DNA from: Jaenimonas drosophilae
Taxonomy: Eukaryota; Euglenozoa; Kinetoplastea; Trypanosomatida; Trypanosomatidae
Direction: 5' to 3'
Assembly (NCBI GenBank): GCA_030849065.1
Contig: JASAON010001614.1
Span: forward strand, 1-64,000
DNA: 64,000 nt
Shown piece by piece: positions 19,964-30,047 of the stretch; position 1 is the first letter of the stretch; each line of letters starts with the position of its first letter. The notes beneath the pieces were generated by a model, which was not told the DNA's origin, did not search any database, and saw only the letters and a list, made by a program, of their open reading frames with translations. The position numbers and the translations under genes were made by a program.

Positions 19964-22120
19964 ATGATTGGCATTCTGTATGTGAGTGTGTGTGCATCAT
20001 CATATGGATGATACTTCATGTGCGCTCTTCACGTGTGCTCAACTTGTTGTTGCTGAGTGAAACAGACGTACATCCGGAGCAAAGACGGAGAGAAGAGATG
20101 CTGCCACCAATACCCATGTTGATGCTACCAATTGGGTGTGCTTTACACACAAACAGGCACACAGCGCAGAAGATGATGCACGTTTCTTCATTAACTCCTC
20201 CCTTTCTTGTGTATGTTGTTGTCTGGAGGATTTTTCTTCATCTCTCCGCAAGATAAGATTCTTTTTTTTTGTTTTTGATGCGGCTGCCGTTGGGGATGTT
20301 CGTCTAACCACAGATGATCATCCCTCAGTCTTCTTGTTGATGGCGATTCACCACATCACAAGGATGCTGCTGGACGTTCTTCTCTGGGTTTGATGTGCTT
20401 CAACGTAGAGAGACGTGCACCACTCCTTGTTTGTTGTGCTTCAAGTGCGCACTGGATCTCAATCGATGCATCCAAAAGTATGTGGTACGTGTATTGCAAA
20501 CGAGCCGCACTTTTTTTACATTCCTTAAGTTTTCCCTGTTTTTTTTTTGTTGTTGTTGTTGCGTAGACATATGCTGTGGTGGTTTTTCGTTGTGTGTGTG
20601 GAGATACAATGCCCCTGCTTCGTAGCAGATACACAAGTGTGGCGATGTTTTTTTCTCTATGTGTGTGTGTGTTTGGATTTACCTTCTTTTCCTACAACAA
20701 CGTGTTCTACACGAAGCATGCAACACTGACTGGCGGTGAGCTGCTTCTTAACACCACATCACTTGTTTGTAGTGTTGTGCCTTAATAACTGTGCGTAAGT
20801 GTGTGTTGCGTGTAGAGCTCTTGCGAAGATGTGGTTCTGGCACCAAACACACGAAGAAACACACACACACACACCTACATGATGGGCGTACGAGGCGTTC
20901 TCCCATTCATGGAGGACCTCATCTCATTCATCATTCTTCCCCCCTTCTTAGACCTAAATTCCCCCTGCTCTTCATCATCCACTTACGCATGCACGCACAC
21001 AACTGCCACATGTGCATGACCTGATGAACGCGTGGATACCTAGCCACACATTCACCAGGTCATGCAAACATCTCTGCTTACATCTTGTGTTGGCCTCTTT
21101 GTTTCTTTTGTGTGTGTTTCTGTTGGGCGTCACAGATGCTGATTCGTGCTTCTTTTTGTTGGTGTTGCTCATTTTTGCGTGTCTTTGTGTTGATCTTGTT
21201 GATGCTGGTGAATGCTGCGGTTTCTACCCTCTTTTTTTTTTCTTTTTCAGACCACAAAGACGAAGTTGATGCGGCAATCATGAGAATGATGGCACACCCA
21301 TCTCTTCGTGGGCGTATTCATCATCACCATGAGCATCTTCTACTTACTCCTTTATCCCTCCTTATACTTCGTGCTTGATGTGTTTTCATCATCTCATAAC
21401 TCGGTGCATTCTTATCCAAAACAGAACGAATACACCACTGTGGTGCGTGTAGAGCACGTGGACGAACAAAGAAATGAATTATATGTATGTGTACGTGTTG
21501 ATGCATTCATCTCTCCTCTTGTGTCTTGTTGTAGGTCAAGCCACACGTAGTTGTGCTGCCTCAATCACAGTGCTACCAAAGACTCTTTAAGACGCACATA
21601 TAAACAAGAATACACTACTTCACCAGCATCACGGCGGCCTCGTGATTTACTTGAATCCTCTTTTGTTGTTGTTTTGTGTAAACCCACGTTAGCCGCACCC
21701 CCCTTTGTGTTTGTTGTTGAAGTTCGTGGTCATCCACAGCAACAACAACACGAAGAACGCACACAGACACACAAACACACCCACACACAACACCCACTTA
21801 CAAACACACATCACCAGCTATACTCTTTTTGCTGCTTCGCAAGAGATTTTGTATCCTCAGTTGTGGGGAAGTGTTTTCTTCTGTTTAAGCTTTTGACCGC
21901 CGTGAGCTCGTGTTGGTGTTGTTGTGTGGCTGTGTAGTGTTGTGGCGGACAGGTCAGCAACAACAACGATTTATCACCATCGTCATCACCACCATCATCA
22001 AAAGAAAAAACGAGTTGATTGGCTGCTTGACGGGTACACTTGGCTTATTCTTGTTCTTTTGCTCGGAAAATCCCCCCCCCTTACACACCCATACACACCA
22101 GGCAACAAACCTTCAACATC
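19964..22120. other. 2.2-kb intergenic region with a strong hairpin and exon-like segments
   Basis: No continuous gene is seen. It holds TG runs, a near-perfect 54-base inverted repeat at 21013-21066, and two segments (21425-21484 and 21535-21603) that join in frame across a 50-base GTATGT...TAG interval and end in TAA. A short frame at 20882 begins MGVRGVLPFMEDL, which resembles XPG/asteroid-type N-termini but stops after 45 residues. The last 40 bases before 22121 provide C/T-rich sequence and AG for trans-splicing. Confidence 0.4.
21013..21066 (+). repeat. 54-base near-perfect inverted repeat (hairpin)
   Basis: The outer 11 bases (TGCATGACCTG and CAGGTCATGCA) pair exactly. Inside them TGAA pairs with TTCA and GTGG with CCAC, separated by small symmetrical mismatches, leaving an eight-base loop. 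By hand count 20 of 23 opposed positions pair. It is the most extensive foldback I found in the window. Confidence 0.6.
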
Positions 22121-23362
22121 ATGAATGCGCATCAACGTGAGCGCATGGAGCAGCGCCGCCAACGTCATCTGGAACAGATTCGCCACCTCAGCGGCAGCAC
22201 CACACCGATGCCAACCGCACCAAGCTCACGCACCACCACACCACATCAAAGCCAGCCACGCCATCACAGCCGTGGAGATTCACACCTCTCAGACGCGCAG
22301 GAGCGTGGGCGCGCCATGATTGAGCAGATGCAGCGCAACCCTGGAAGCGTCCCAAACTCCTTCACGGTGCCGTCCGAGTTGATGGGTGAATTCCCCGTCG
22401 CTCTGCCAACACGTCTCGGGAAACATCTTCAGGCGGTGGTGGAGGGCACCGCCATCATTGATCGCAGCAACGTGGATGATCATTTCGAGGATGTACTCGA
22501 GGTGGTGAGTATCCCACGCTCCATGACAGAGGAACGAGCCAATCCTCTCGGGCCTGATCTTGACCTGTACGGCGACCACGCTTCTGCGCAACCTCGATTG
22601 TCTGTGAGTTACGCCAGCGTAGAAGAAATGCGGCGTGAATCATCTCTGCACGTTTTTGATCTCATTCCGTCCGACGAAGACAACAACGTGGATGATGATA
22701 ATGATGTTGTTGGTACATCTATGAACCTGCGACGATCTCCCGGCGTTCAGCGCACCGTTTCCATTAGCAGCGTCTCTGAGGGAGGAGGTGGCGGCCATCG
22801 GGTACTCATCTCGCCCACCGCGATGCAACATGAACCCCCACGCCACGTGCTCCGCCATGGTGGTGGAGTCATCTTCTCCGACCAATTCATTCACTCTCAC
22901 CCGGATTCAGGCATCGCCAACGTCACCCACGATTTTCAGCTCTCCGCGGCGAGCTACAGCCAGAGCGAGGGGAATCCTCTTGTGGCGGAGCTCTCCACGC
23001 CATCGGCCACACCCTCTCTCACCCCACCACGCCACCCGCATGAGTACATCAACCAGGTTGAGACTCAACAACGGCCGCTCTTCCGCCGCGTTGATTCAAA
23101 GCGCATGTACGGCCGCGGTGTGTACCACTCCGCCGCCGATCATGGAGGAAGTAGTGAATCCATCGATGGCCACCCACTTCGCGATCGCCGCGAGAGTGAT
23201 AAGAGCGATGGCTGCACCGATGATATATCGCAGGAGTGCTATTTGCGATCAGCCACCACACCCATTCCAGATGAACGTCGTAGTGTGGCAGGAACACCGC
23301 GCAAGGCCGTTAACGGCCATTCAATTGGCTGCCTAGCGCAAACTTCAACGGTAAAGACGTGA
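22121..23362 (+). CDS. Array member 4: A-B-C block protein, well conserved
   Basis: A 413-residue member. A charged N-terminus (MNAHQRERMEQRRQRHLEQI) probably forms a short helix. It is followed by an extra block shared only with member 5: GRAMIEQMQRNPGSVPNSFTVPSEL here, against GRAMIERMQ...PNAFTVPIEL there. Block A is at residue 91 (FPVALPTRL, then VEGTAIIDR), block B at 247 (GGGVIFSDQFIHSHPDSGIA, then VTHDF) and block C near 308 (YINQVETQQRPLFRRVDSKR then MYGRGVYHS). An Asp/Asn run and Ser/Pro linkers lie between A and B. The frame is open to 22040 only from a non-ATG codon; the ATG at 22121 follows a C-rich tract and CCAGG, a plausible splice acceptor. Confidence 0.8.
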   Translation: MNAHQRERMEQRRQRHLEQIRHLSGSTTPMPTAPSSRTTTPHQSQPRHHSRGDSHLSDAQERGRAMIEQMQRNPGSVPNSFTVPSELMGEFPVALPTRLGKHLQAVVEGTAIIDRSNVDDHFEDVLEVVSIPRSMTEERANPLGPDLDLYGDHASAQPRLSVSYASVEEMRRESSLHVFDLIPSDEDNNVDDDNDVVGTSMNLRRSPGVQRTVSISSVSEGGGGGHRVLISPTAMQHEPPRHVLRHGGGVIFSDQFIHSHPDSGIANVTHDFQLSAASYSQSEGNPLVAELSTPSATPSLTPPRHPHEYINQVETQQRPLFRRVDSKRMYGRGVYHSAADHGGSSESIDGHPLRDRRESDKSDGCTDDISQECYLRSATTPIPDERRSVAGTPRKAVNGHSIGCLAQTSTVKT

Positions 23363-24295
23363 GGAAGAGAGATGCCGCCATCACCGTCGTAGTGACTAAA
23401 TATGTGTGTGTGTAGGTGTGTTTGTTTCTTCTTCATTTTTTTGTTTTTATTTTGGCGCGTACGTATATGTGTGTTGGATGACTGATCTTTTCCTGCTCCC
23501 CAGCTTTCTTGTTGTGTGTGTGTTTTCTTCGTTTTTTTTTGTGTTTGGGAAGTGTGTGCGGGGAGAGCCTGCCCGCAATACCCGGGTGGAGCTGGTAAAT
23601 ATCGGCCGTGGAGCGCCATCCTCCGCACTTCCATGTATCTGTGTGTTTGTTCTCGTGTGGTTGTATTCAGCAGGGGATGAAGGCTTGGTACGTTGTTGTG
23701 TCGCGCTGAATGACGCACCAACCTCATCAACTCCCGCAGCAATTCTCCTTTTTCTGAAATATAAGAAAAAAACAAGTGTGATGGTCCTCTTCATCTTCGA
23801 TGTTAGAGAGATGGCACTCATAATTTGTTGGCTGTGTGGATTTTGTTTTCAACGACCTTCTTTTTTTCTTTCTTCTTTTTTTTTGCTCTCTTGTTGGCTT
23901 GTGACATTACTACTTCCAGCCAAGGTTTTTGTTGCTGCCAACATCCGGTGTGGAGCGTTCTTCTTTTTCCCCGAGGCTGTACGTGTTCGTGTGTGTTTTC
24001 TCTCCTCCTGCCACCATTTTTTTCCTCCAGATGGGAGGAGTAAGGTGGTAGGAATGTGTGTTCTTCTATGATGTTGTTGTTGCTACACAACGTGATCGCT
24101 GTGCTACCGCGTCGATCAACCACACCAGCACAAGACCATGAAGAAACAAATGTGTGTGTTGGTGAAGTTGTATAAAGTAATAAGGATCTTCTTTCTTTCC
24201 GTTTCAGTCTTGTTGCCGTTCTGCATACGTTCCAGGATGTGGAGCCACATCCTGGTAGCGTGTGGTCAGCTTGGCAAGCCCTTGGAAGACCTCCA

Positions 24296-24319
24296 GCACA
24301 CACACACACACACACACAC
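24296..24319. repeat. CA dinucleotide microsatellite
   Basis: An uninterrupted CA run in the gap between array members 4 and 5. Similar runs occur at about 3266-3299, 42236-42256 and 55604-55618, all outside the called coding sequences. Confidence 0.8.
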
Positions 24320-25827
24320 GTTGTTGATGTTTGTTGTTTTGTTGCGTCTGCTGCGTTCTAGTGAGTTGTGTGATACCGGCATAGTCCGGCCATAAACGAG
24401 CGGTTCTTGTTGGTGTTTCTCCATGCCGTGTTGCTGCGATTTTCCTTGATGTTTGTTGTTCGATGTTTTTGTGTTGATGTACGTAGATGCAGTGCGTCTC
24501 TGACTATATATGCCGCAACTGCCTTGTACCACTCACTCCTATGCTCCATCCACTCCTCTCTATTTCTCTCTCTCTCACACCCAACGCACTCTCTCATTGT
24601 TTTTTTTTCATTTATGTATATGCAACTACGCCATGTACGTCTACGAATTTTTGCGTGTCTGACGTATCGTGATACCAACATCTCATGATTGGTAGTCGTT
24701 CTGCATATTTGCGAAAAATAATGCGTGTGTGCGTGTGAATGTCACGAGGTGGAGTGTGGCATGTACAATGAGAAAACTGTGAGAAAGGATACCTGGTTTT
24801 GCGTGTGTGCGTCTCTGTTTTTTTTTGTTTTTTTTTGGCGATGTTGTTGTTTGATTCTGTTTTCACTTCTTTTTGGTCCTCGGTGTGTTTGAGTAGTGCC
24901 GTCACTCAGCCTCCCCTCTCATCATCCTCCTCTCCCGAAGATGAAGTCCCTTCATCATCGTCTTCATCTCCACGGATGAAACACGTGAGTTGGCCACATA
25001 CCGTCGCCGCATGAAATGATCGATAACTTGTGTGCTTGCGTTTGATTGATGTACATCGTTTTCGCTCCCGGCCCTTCTTCTTTTTTTTTTTTTCACGGAT
25101 CTCTACAGGTGTTGCTCCCATTGTGTGCCACGCCACCTTTCAAAGCATCTGAAAGTTGCGTGTATCGCGTGGACGAGTACAACATCTTTGATTTAAACGT
25201 GCGAGTGTGTTCGCCGCTGTATGTACTGTGTGTGTGTGTGTGCTTCCTTCGTCACACACGAACACATACATCATCAACACCCTCTTCTTTCACCTTTGGG
25301 ACACAACGAAGAATCACCAACAACACACACTTCTTCTACTCCTTCATCCGCCACACTCTGCCATCATCATCTCTGTATCTCTCCACTCCTCCTCTTCCTC
25401 TACCTCCTCCTCCGTCGCGGTGGATGCGCTGATTGATTTTGCTGATTTCAGAATTTTTTCAGTTTTTTTTTTGTTTTCTTTGCCGTTATCCGATTTCTCT
25501 GTCTGCCTTGCTCCGTTCACGGCTTCGTTAGATCCATTTGCGATGTTTTGTTTCCTGTTTGCTGCGTTGTTGTTGTTGTTCGTGTGTGTGAGTTAGCCTT
25601 AGCTGGGTGTTCGTGATGTGTGTGTGAGTCAACCCCGGCTCACCCACTCACCCACCTCAGCTCATGCAAGCACGCACACACAACTCGTGTACGATGTTGT
25701 GAATCCTGGTAATGTAGGATAGCAAAAGACACCATCAATCACGAGCGTGTTTTTGTTTTTGTTTCTTGTGCGAGTGGTATTGTGTTTTTTTTCTTTTGTT
25801 GTGAAAAAAGAAAAGCCCATTGACGTT

Positions 25828-25850
25828 GATGAGTGGATAGATCACTCATC
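25828..25850 (+). repeat. Perfect 8-bp hairpin
   Basis: GATGAGTG (25828-25835) and CACTCATC (25843-25850) are exact inverted copies around a seven-base loop. It is isolated in spacer DNA and its role is unknown. Confidence 0.45.
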
Positions 25851-26569
25851 AGCCAAAGCTTAAACGCCGCTCAGACGGAAGAAAAAAACGAAGTAGAAAA
25901 CAAAGCAGCGTCGCGTGTGTGTTGGCGAGGAAACAATGAGATTCCGAAAACAAGTGCAAAAAGAAAGAAAAACAAAATTAAAGACCAAAGAAATATGAAG
26001 TGAAGATTATCTCGAAACAGCCAACATGCGCAATCTCAACGGTGGGATGGCCACGGTTGGGATCATTCATCACCCACTCACTCACTCCCTTCCAATCCCT
26101 CTCTCATCCCGAATTATTTGCGGTCTCCGTCCACCGTTCCTTGATGATGATGTTGATGTTTATGAACGTGTTTGTCTTGTGCCATCACCGTGCATGCTCT
26201 GTGAAGCACACATCATCCTCCATGCACGTCTAGAACACTTCTACAGCATGTTTCTCTCCTCCTCTCATCTCGTGAGCCTTGTTGGTTGTTGTCGTAGCGG
26301 GTTTTCCTTATCATCATTGGCCATTGCACACACGCTTTGGTGGCCAACACGCTTTGATCATAGCATATCTCCGCCACACCCTCACCCTCACCCTCATCGT
26401 CTTCTTTTTGTTTTGTTTTTTTCTCTCCCGGCCCCTGCACCTCCTATTCCCTCCTCATCCTTTGGGTGTGGTGCAAAACATCGTAGAAGTGCTGCACACA
26501 TCATCTACCCGCGCAGCACACCACCACCGCAACACAAAGTATTGAATTTTTTGTTTTGCTGGTTGGAGA

Positions 26570-27724
26570 ATGCAATCACGCCGATCGCCCCGCTCCGCCG
26601 TCACACGGGCAGGACCTCCCACTGCACAACGCTCATCCAACCCGCTTCATCAAACACCGGTACGCAGCGCACCCGCCAACGTGGCCGCATCACCATCGCC
26701 TCAACGCAGCGTTCTCACCTCACCTCCAGCACGACCACCACCCATCACCGCATTACGTACGCCAAACATGCGAAGTTCATCCAACAACAACAACAACAAC
26801 ACCGGCCAACATCATCTTCGCAGTCCCAACACACAAGGATCTCCTCGCAGTGCGGCATCTCCCGCCGCCCTGAGTCAAGGCCGTGCCATGATTGAACGCA
26901 TGCAGCATCGGCCAAGTGAGATGCCCAACGCCTTCACGGTTCCCATTGAGCTCGTGCATCTCTATCCAGAGGCGTTGAGGTCGCCCCTCTCCGACAAGTA
27001 TTCAGAACCTGTGATTGGCACCGCCGTGATTGATCGTGTGCCAACCGAAGGACCCCTCGAGGATGTGCTGGAGATGGTCAGCCCAATGCCATCCACAACG
27101 ATTGAGTCCATGCGCCAACTGAGCCGCAAGCTTTCGATGCGCTCACCGCTGCTCTCCCCAACTGGCTCCATTGCCGCCGCCTCCCTCGGTGGTGGTGCTG
27201 ACGGCGATGAAGATGATGTGGTTACGGCGGATGTTTCGTCAACGGCGTCGCACGTGTATCGCCTGCCCAGCGCCTCAGAATACAGCACCGCATCGTTTGG
27301 CACCGTAGGGCGTGTCGTGGTAGCACCTGAGGCGATGCAAACAACCAAAGCTCCACGCCATGTACTACGAAAAGGCGGCTTCATCATCTTTTCAGATGAT
27401 TTTGTGGCACAGAATCCTGAGACAGACTTTGCTGCCGTTTCAAATGACTTTAAGGTGTTGTCTGGGGGATCACCATCCACCTCACCAACACAACCAAACT
27501 TCTCCGCAACTCCGCCCAACAACAACAACACCAACACCAACAATCCGAACAACTTTAATCTGGAGGAAGATATGGCCATTCGAACACAACTTCACTCGTA
27601 CATCACGGAGGTGGAAGCACAACAACGCCCGCTGTTTCGTCGCGTGAGCTCCGCACGCAAGTATGGCCGAGGCTTGTACTACTCCTCCAACGCCAGCTTC
27701 TCAGGCTCGGACCATGAGCAGTGA
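26570..27724 (+). CDS. Array member 5: A-B-C block protein, well conserved
   Basis: A 384-residue member and the closest relative of member 4. A long basic Ser/Pro/Arg N-terminus with a poly-Asn run of AAC codons leads to GRAMIERMQHRPSEMPNAFT and VPIEL, which is shared with 22121. Block A is at residue 132 (YPEALRSPLSDKYSEPVIGT then AVIDR and LEMVSP), block B at 269 (GGFIIFSDDFVAQNPETDFA then AVSNDFKVLSG) and block C near 345 (YITEVEAQQRPLFRRVSSAR then KYGRGLYYS). The tail is short and ends SDHEQ. The ATG at 26570 lies two bases after an AG that ends a T-rich tract, so either the leader is tiny or a later Met (residue 67) is used. Confidence 0.8.
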   Translation: MQSRRSPRSAVTRAGPPTAQRSSNPLHQTPVRSAPANVAASPSPQRSVLTSPPARPPPITALRTPNMRSSSNNNNNNTGQHHLRSPNTQGSPRSAASPAALSQGRAMIERMQHRPSEMPNAFTVPIELVHLYPEALRSPLSDKYSEPVIGTAVIDRVPTEGPLEDVLEMVSPMPSTTIESMRQLSRKLSMRSPLLSPTGSIAAASLGGGADGDEDDVVTADVSSTASHVYRLPSASEYSTASFGTVGRVVVAPEAMQTTKAPRHVLRKGGFIIFSDDFVAQNPETDFAAVSNDFKVLSGGSPSTSPTQPNFSATPPNNNNTNTNNPNNFNLEEDMAIRTQLHSYITEVEAQQRPLFRRVSSARKYGRGLYYSSNASFSGSDHEQ

Positions 27725-28536
27725 TGATGAAGATGGTTGCGTGTGGTGGTGTCAAGACGCTATTTGTGTTGGGGTGCAGCAAGACAACACACTTCTTCTT
27801 ATGGTTAGTTTTTTTTTTGTTTTGCTGTGTTTTGTTTGTGTTTTCGTGATTCCTGCCAGTGTGCTTATCAGCGCGGTTTTCATGAGGCAGAGGTGATGTG
27901 CGTAGTGAGAGGAAATGGCAGCATCTCCGCACCAGCACCTTGTTCGTCGCAACGCATCATGATGGAACACTTTATATACTCGGAAACAAAATTCTTTTTT
28001 TGGCAGGAAACATGTAAGATAGTTTGCATATACGATTTTTTGTTTTTATTTTATGATTAACACACAAACACACCTACACACATGGCGTGACGATGAGCTT
28101 GATTTGATGAAGGTTTGGGAACGCTCCCCCGCTTCTTATTGTGTTGTGGGATGCTGTGTTGTGCTGAAAACACAGTGATTCTTTTTTGTTTTTTTTTGTT
28201 TTTCATTGTTGATTGCTTTTTTCTTTTTGCACTCACGAGTGAGCTCATCTTCCCTGCTGCACCACGCTTCCCGCCACTCTCCAATTGCCGTGCCATCTCC
28301 CCATTATGTTAGTGAGGATGTTGAGTATGCTCATGACGATCTTCACGATTGTCTTAGACGACGGCCAATGTATTCGTGCTCAATGTTGGCGTTTTTTTTC
28401 TTTTTGTGTGCAGCGGGTTTTGTTGAAGATGTGCGCGCTGTTGATTCGCACAGGTGTTACTGCCTCTGTGCGTTGTGTGAGGGGTGGCACCACGTGCATC
28501 GTCTTTGTGCTGCACACTCATCCAAACGTGTTATGG

Positions 28537-28568
28537 TTTATTTTGGTGTTCTTTAGCACCAAAATAAA
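28537..28568 (+). repeat. Perfect 12-bp hairpin
   Basis: TTTATTTTGGTG at 28537-28548 pairs exactly with CACCAAAATAAA at 28557-28568 around an eight-base loop. It could end or stabilise an RNA, or act as a 3' UTR element. A TAG at 28554-28556 in the loop would end the candidate spliced frame. Confidence 0.6.
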
Positions 28569-29140
28569 TACAAACAAACAAATATGTGGAGATTGATTCT
28601 GATGCGATCGCACATGTTTTTCCAGCCATCTCCCACCCACCCCCTCCCCCCACCTCACGCGCGCTTCTGCATCTACATTATTTATTGGTTCATGTTTGTG
28701 TGTTGGCACATGATTCTTGCCACTCCTTGTGTGCCTTCGTTGCCAATATCCTTCATGGTTGTGTTGTTGTCTGAGTGCCAAACAACGTTTGCTGGCGGAT
28801 TGCGTGAGTGCATGAAGTAGATCATCCTGATCATGAATCGTACAGCAATTGAGTTGTTTTCCTCCTTCTCCACCGTGGGGATGTATAACGGCCAAGGTTG
28901 GTGTTTGCGCCTATGATGATGCTTTGCGAACACGTGCTCATTGGCGAGCACAGAAAGCACACATGCACCAATAAGGAAGGAACGCAGCATGTTTTGAGAT
29001 GTGCTGTATGTCTGTACGAATGTTCTTCACTTCGTGTGTTTTTTCTGCCAAACACTCATTCATGCTCTGCCCAACTGTGATGGAGCGGTAGCACAACAAT
29101 CTTTGCCCTTCATGCCAAACATGAAAAAAAAACACCAACG

Positions 29141-29161
29141 CAACACAACACAACACAACAC
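29141..29161. repeat. CAACA pentanucleotide repeat
   Basis: Four tandem copies of the CAACA unit. The same pentamer array recurs right after array member 6 (about 31358-31383), so this short repeat type is shared by two spacers. Confidence 0.6.
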
Positions 29162-30047
29162 ATCTGTGCTGATTCTGATGTGGTGTTTCTTGTTTTGTTG
29201 TTGTTTAGTTGTTGGCGGTGTTTGTTTTTCGCAGCGTACCGTGCATGCCTTCGTTTACCGACATTCTAGATGTACGCTGAAGGAGCTGCACAATCATCAT
29301 CATCGTCTTCCACCAACGATGAATGTATCACTCCCCCACTCACTCCATACATTTCGTGCAGCAACAAACGTTTTTTTCTGTTCCTCATTTCGCGCGGATG
29401 AGTGCGGAGGCAGTATCATCCAGTTTATCAGAGTTCTTATTTTTTGTAGTTGTTGTTCGTGTTTTTATTTTGTGCTGCTGGAGCAAGCTTGTCTTTGGGG
29501 TGATGGAGCATACACCAACACATCGTTGCGTGTGTTGATGCTGAGGATGGCAGTGAGGAAAAGAAGAAGTAGGATTGTTTGTTGGTTGGATGGATGTGCG
29601 CTCCTCCACAGATGAGTTGCGGTGAAACATTCTTCTTTCTTGTTTCGAATGTGTGTTGTATGTGATGATCATCATCCGCCTAAGTGAGTTGTTTTTTTCT
29701 TCTTCTTCTTGTTGTTGTTGTTGGTGGTGTATGAGAACGAAACGAACTCCACTTAACCAGCTCATCGTGATGATGCGTGTGATGATGAAATTTAGGAAGA
29801 AACACAACATGATGAATGTTGTATGGATGAAGCCCATGTTGTGGGTGTATGACGCGCAACAATTTACACAATCTTCATGCCCCTCATTGACGTCTTAGGT
29901 TGTTTTTCTGTAGAGCATCTCCAGCAGGTGTGTGTGTGTGTGTGCAGATTCTTAAGCGGATTGCTGGCACATCATCACGAGGGAGATTGAAATATTGTTT
30001 TTTTCTAGATTGTTTTTTGGTGTTGTAGTTGCGGCAGCTACACCAAC

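Larger units (their letters stand above)
23363..26569. other. 3.2-kb intergenic region, the longest gap in the window
   Basis: T-rich with many pyrimidine tracts followed by AG and many GT-rich runs, plus a CA microsatellite at 24296-24319 and a perfect 8-bp hairpin at 25828-25850. Exon-like stretches bounded by good splice-type sequences occur (for example around 23550-23634, 23671-23760, 24905-24984 and 25110-25202), but I cannot assemble them into one gene. Two longer frames (23477-24071 and 26026-26895) were considered and rejected. Confidence 0.4.
27725..30047. other. 2.3-kb intergenic region with a hairpin and a possible spliced Cys/His-rich gene
   Basis: No single long gene. A three-exon model (27714-27803, 27860-28013, 28240-28556) joins in frame with GT-AG borders and is described under findings. 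A perfect 12-bp hairpin lies at 28537-28568. CAACA pentamers occur at 29141-29161. A 204-codon frame at 29001-29615 lacks an early ATG and was rejected. The TTGTAG at 30022-30027 is a plausible splice acceptor for the next gene. Confidence 0.4.

Noticed and set aside
20882..21019. MGVRGVLPFMEDL start resembling XPG/FEN1/asteroid nucleases
   Set aside because: The resemblance covers only 13 residues; the frame stops after 45 and no downstream PIN-domain motif was found in any frame.
23477..24071. About 198-codon hydrophobic frame (ATG at 23478)
   Set aside because: Phe/Cys/Val content follows directly from poly-T and TG runs; only short fragments look coding, and these have splice-like borders, so they are treated as exon-like pieces instead.
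26026..26895. 289-codon frame starting MRNLNGGMATVG and overlapping array member 5 in another frame
   Set aside because: Its second half is a shadow of member 5, whose block structure is certain. The first half lacks recognisable features, though it remains open for 540 bases and deserves a transcript check.
29001..29615. 204-codon frame in the spacer before array member 6
   Set aside because: It opens from GTG with no ATG for 100 bases, and composition is that of TG/TTG repeats.
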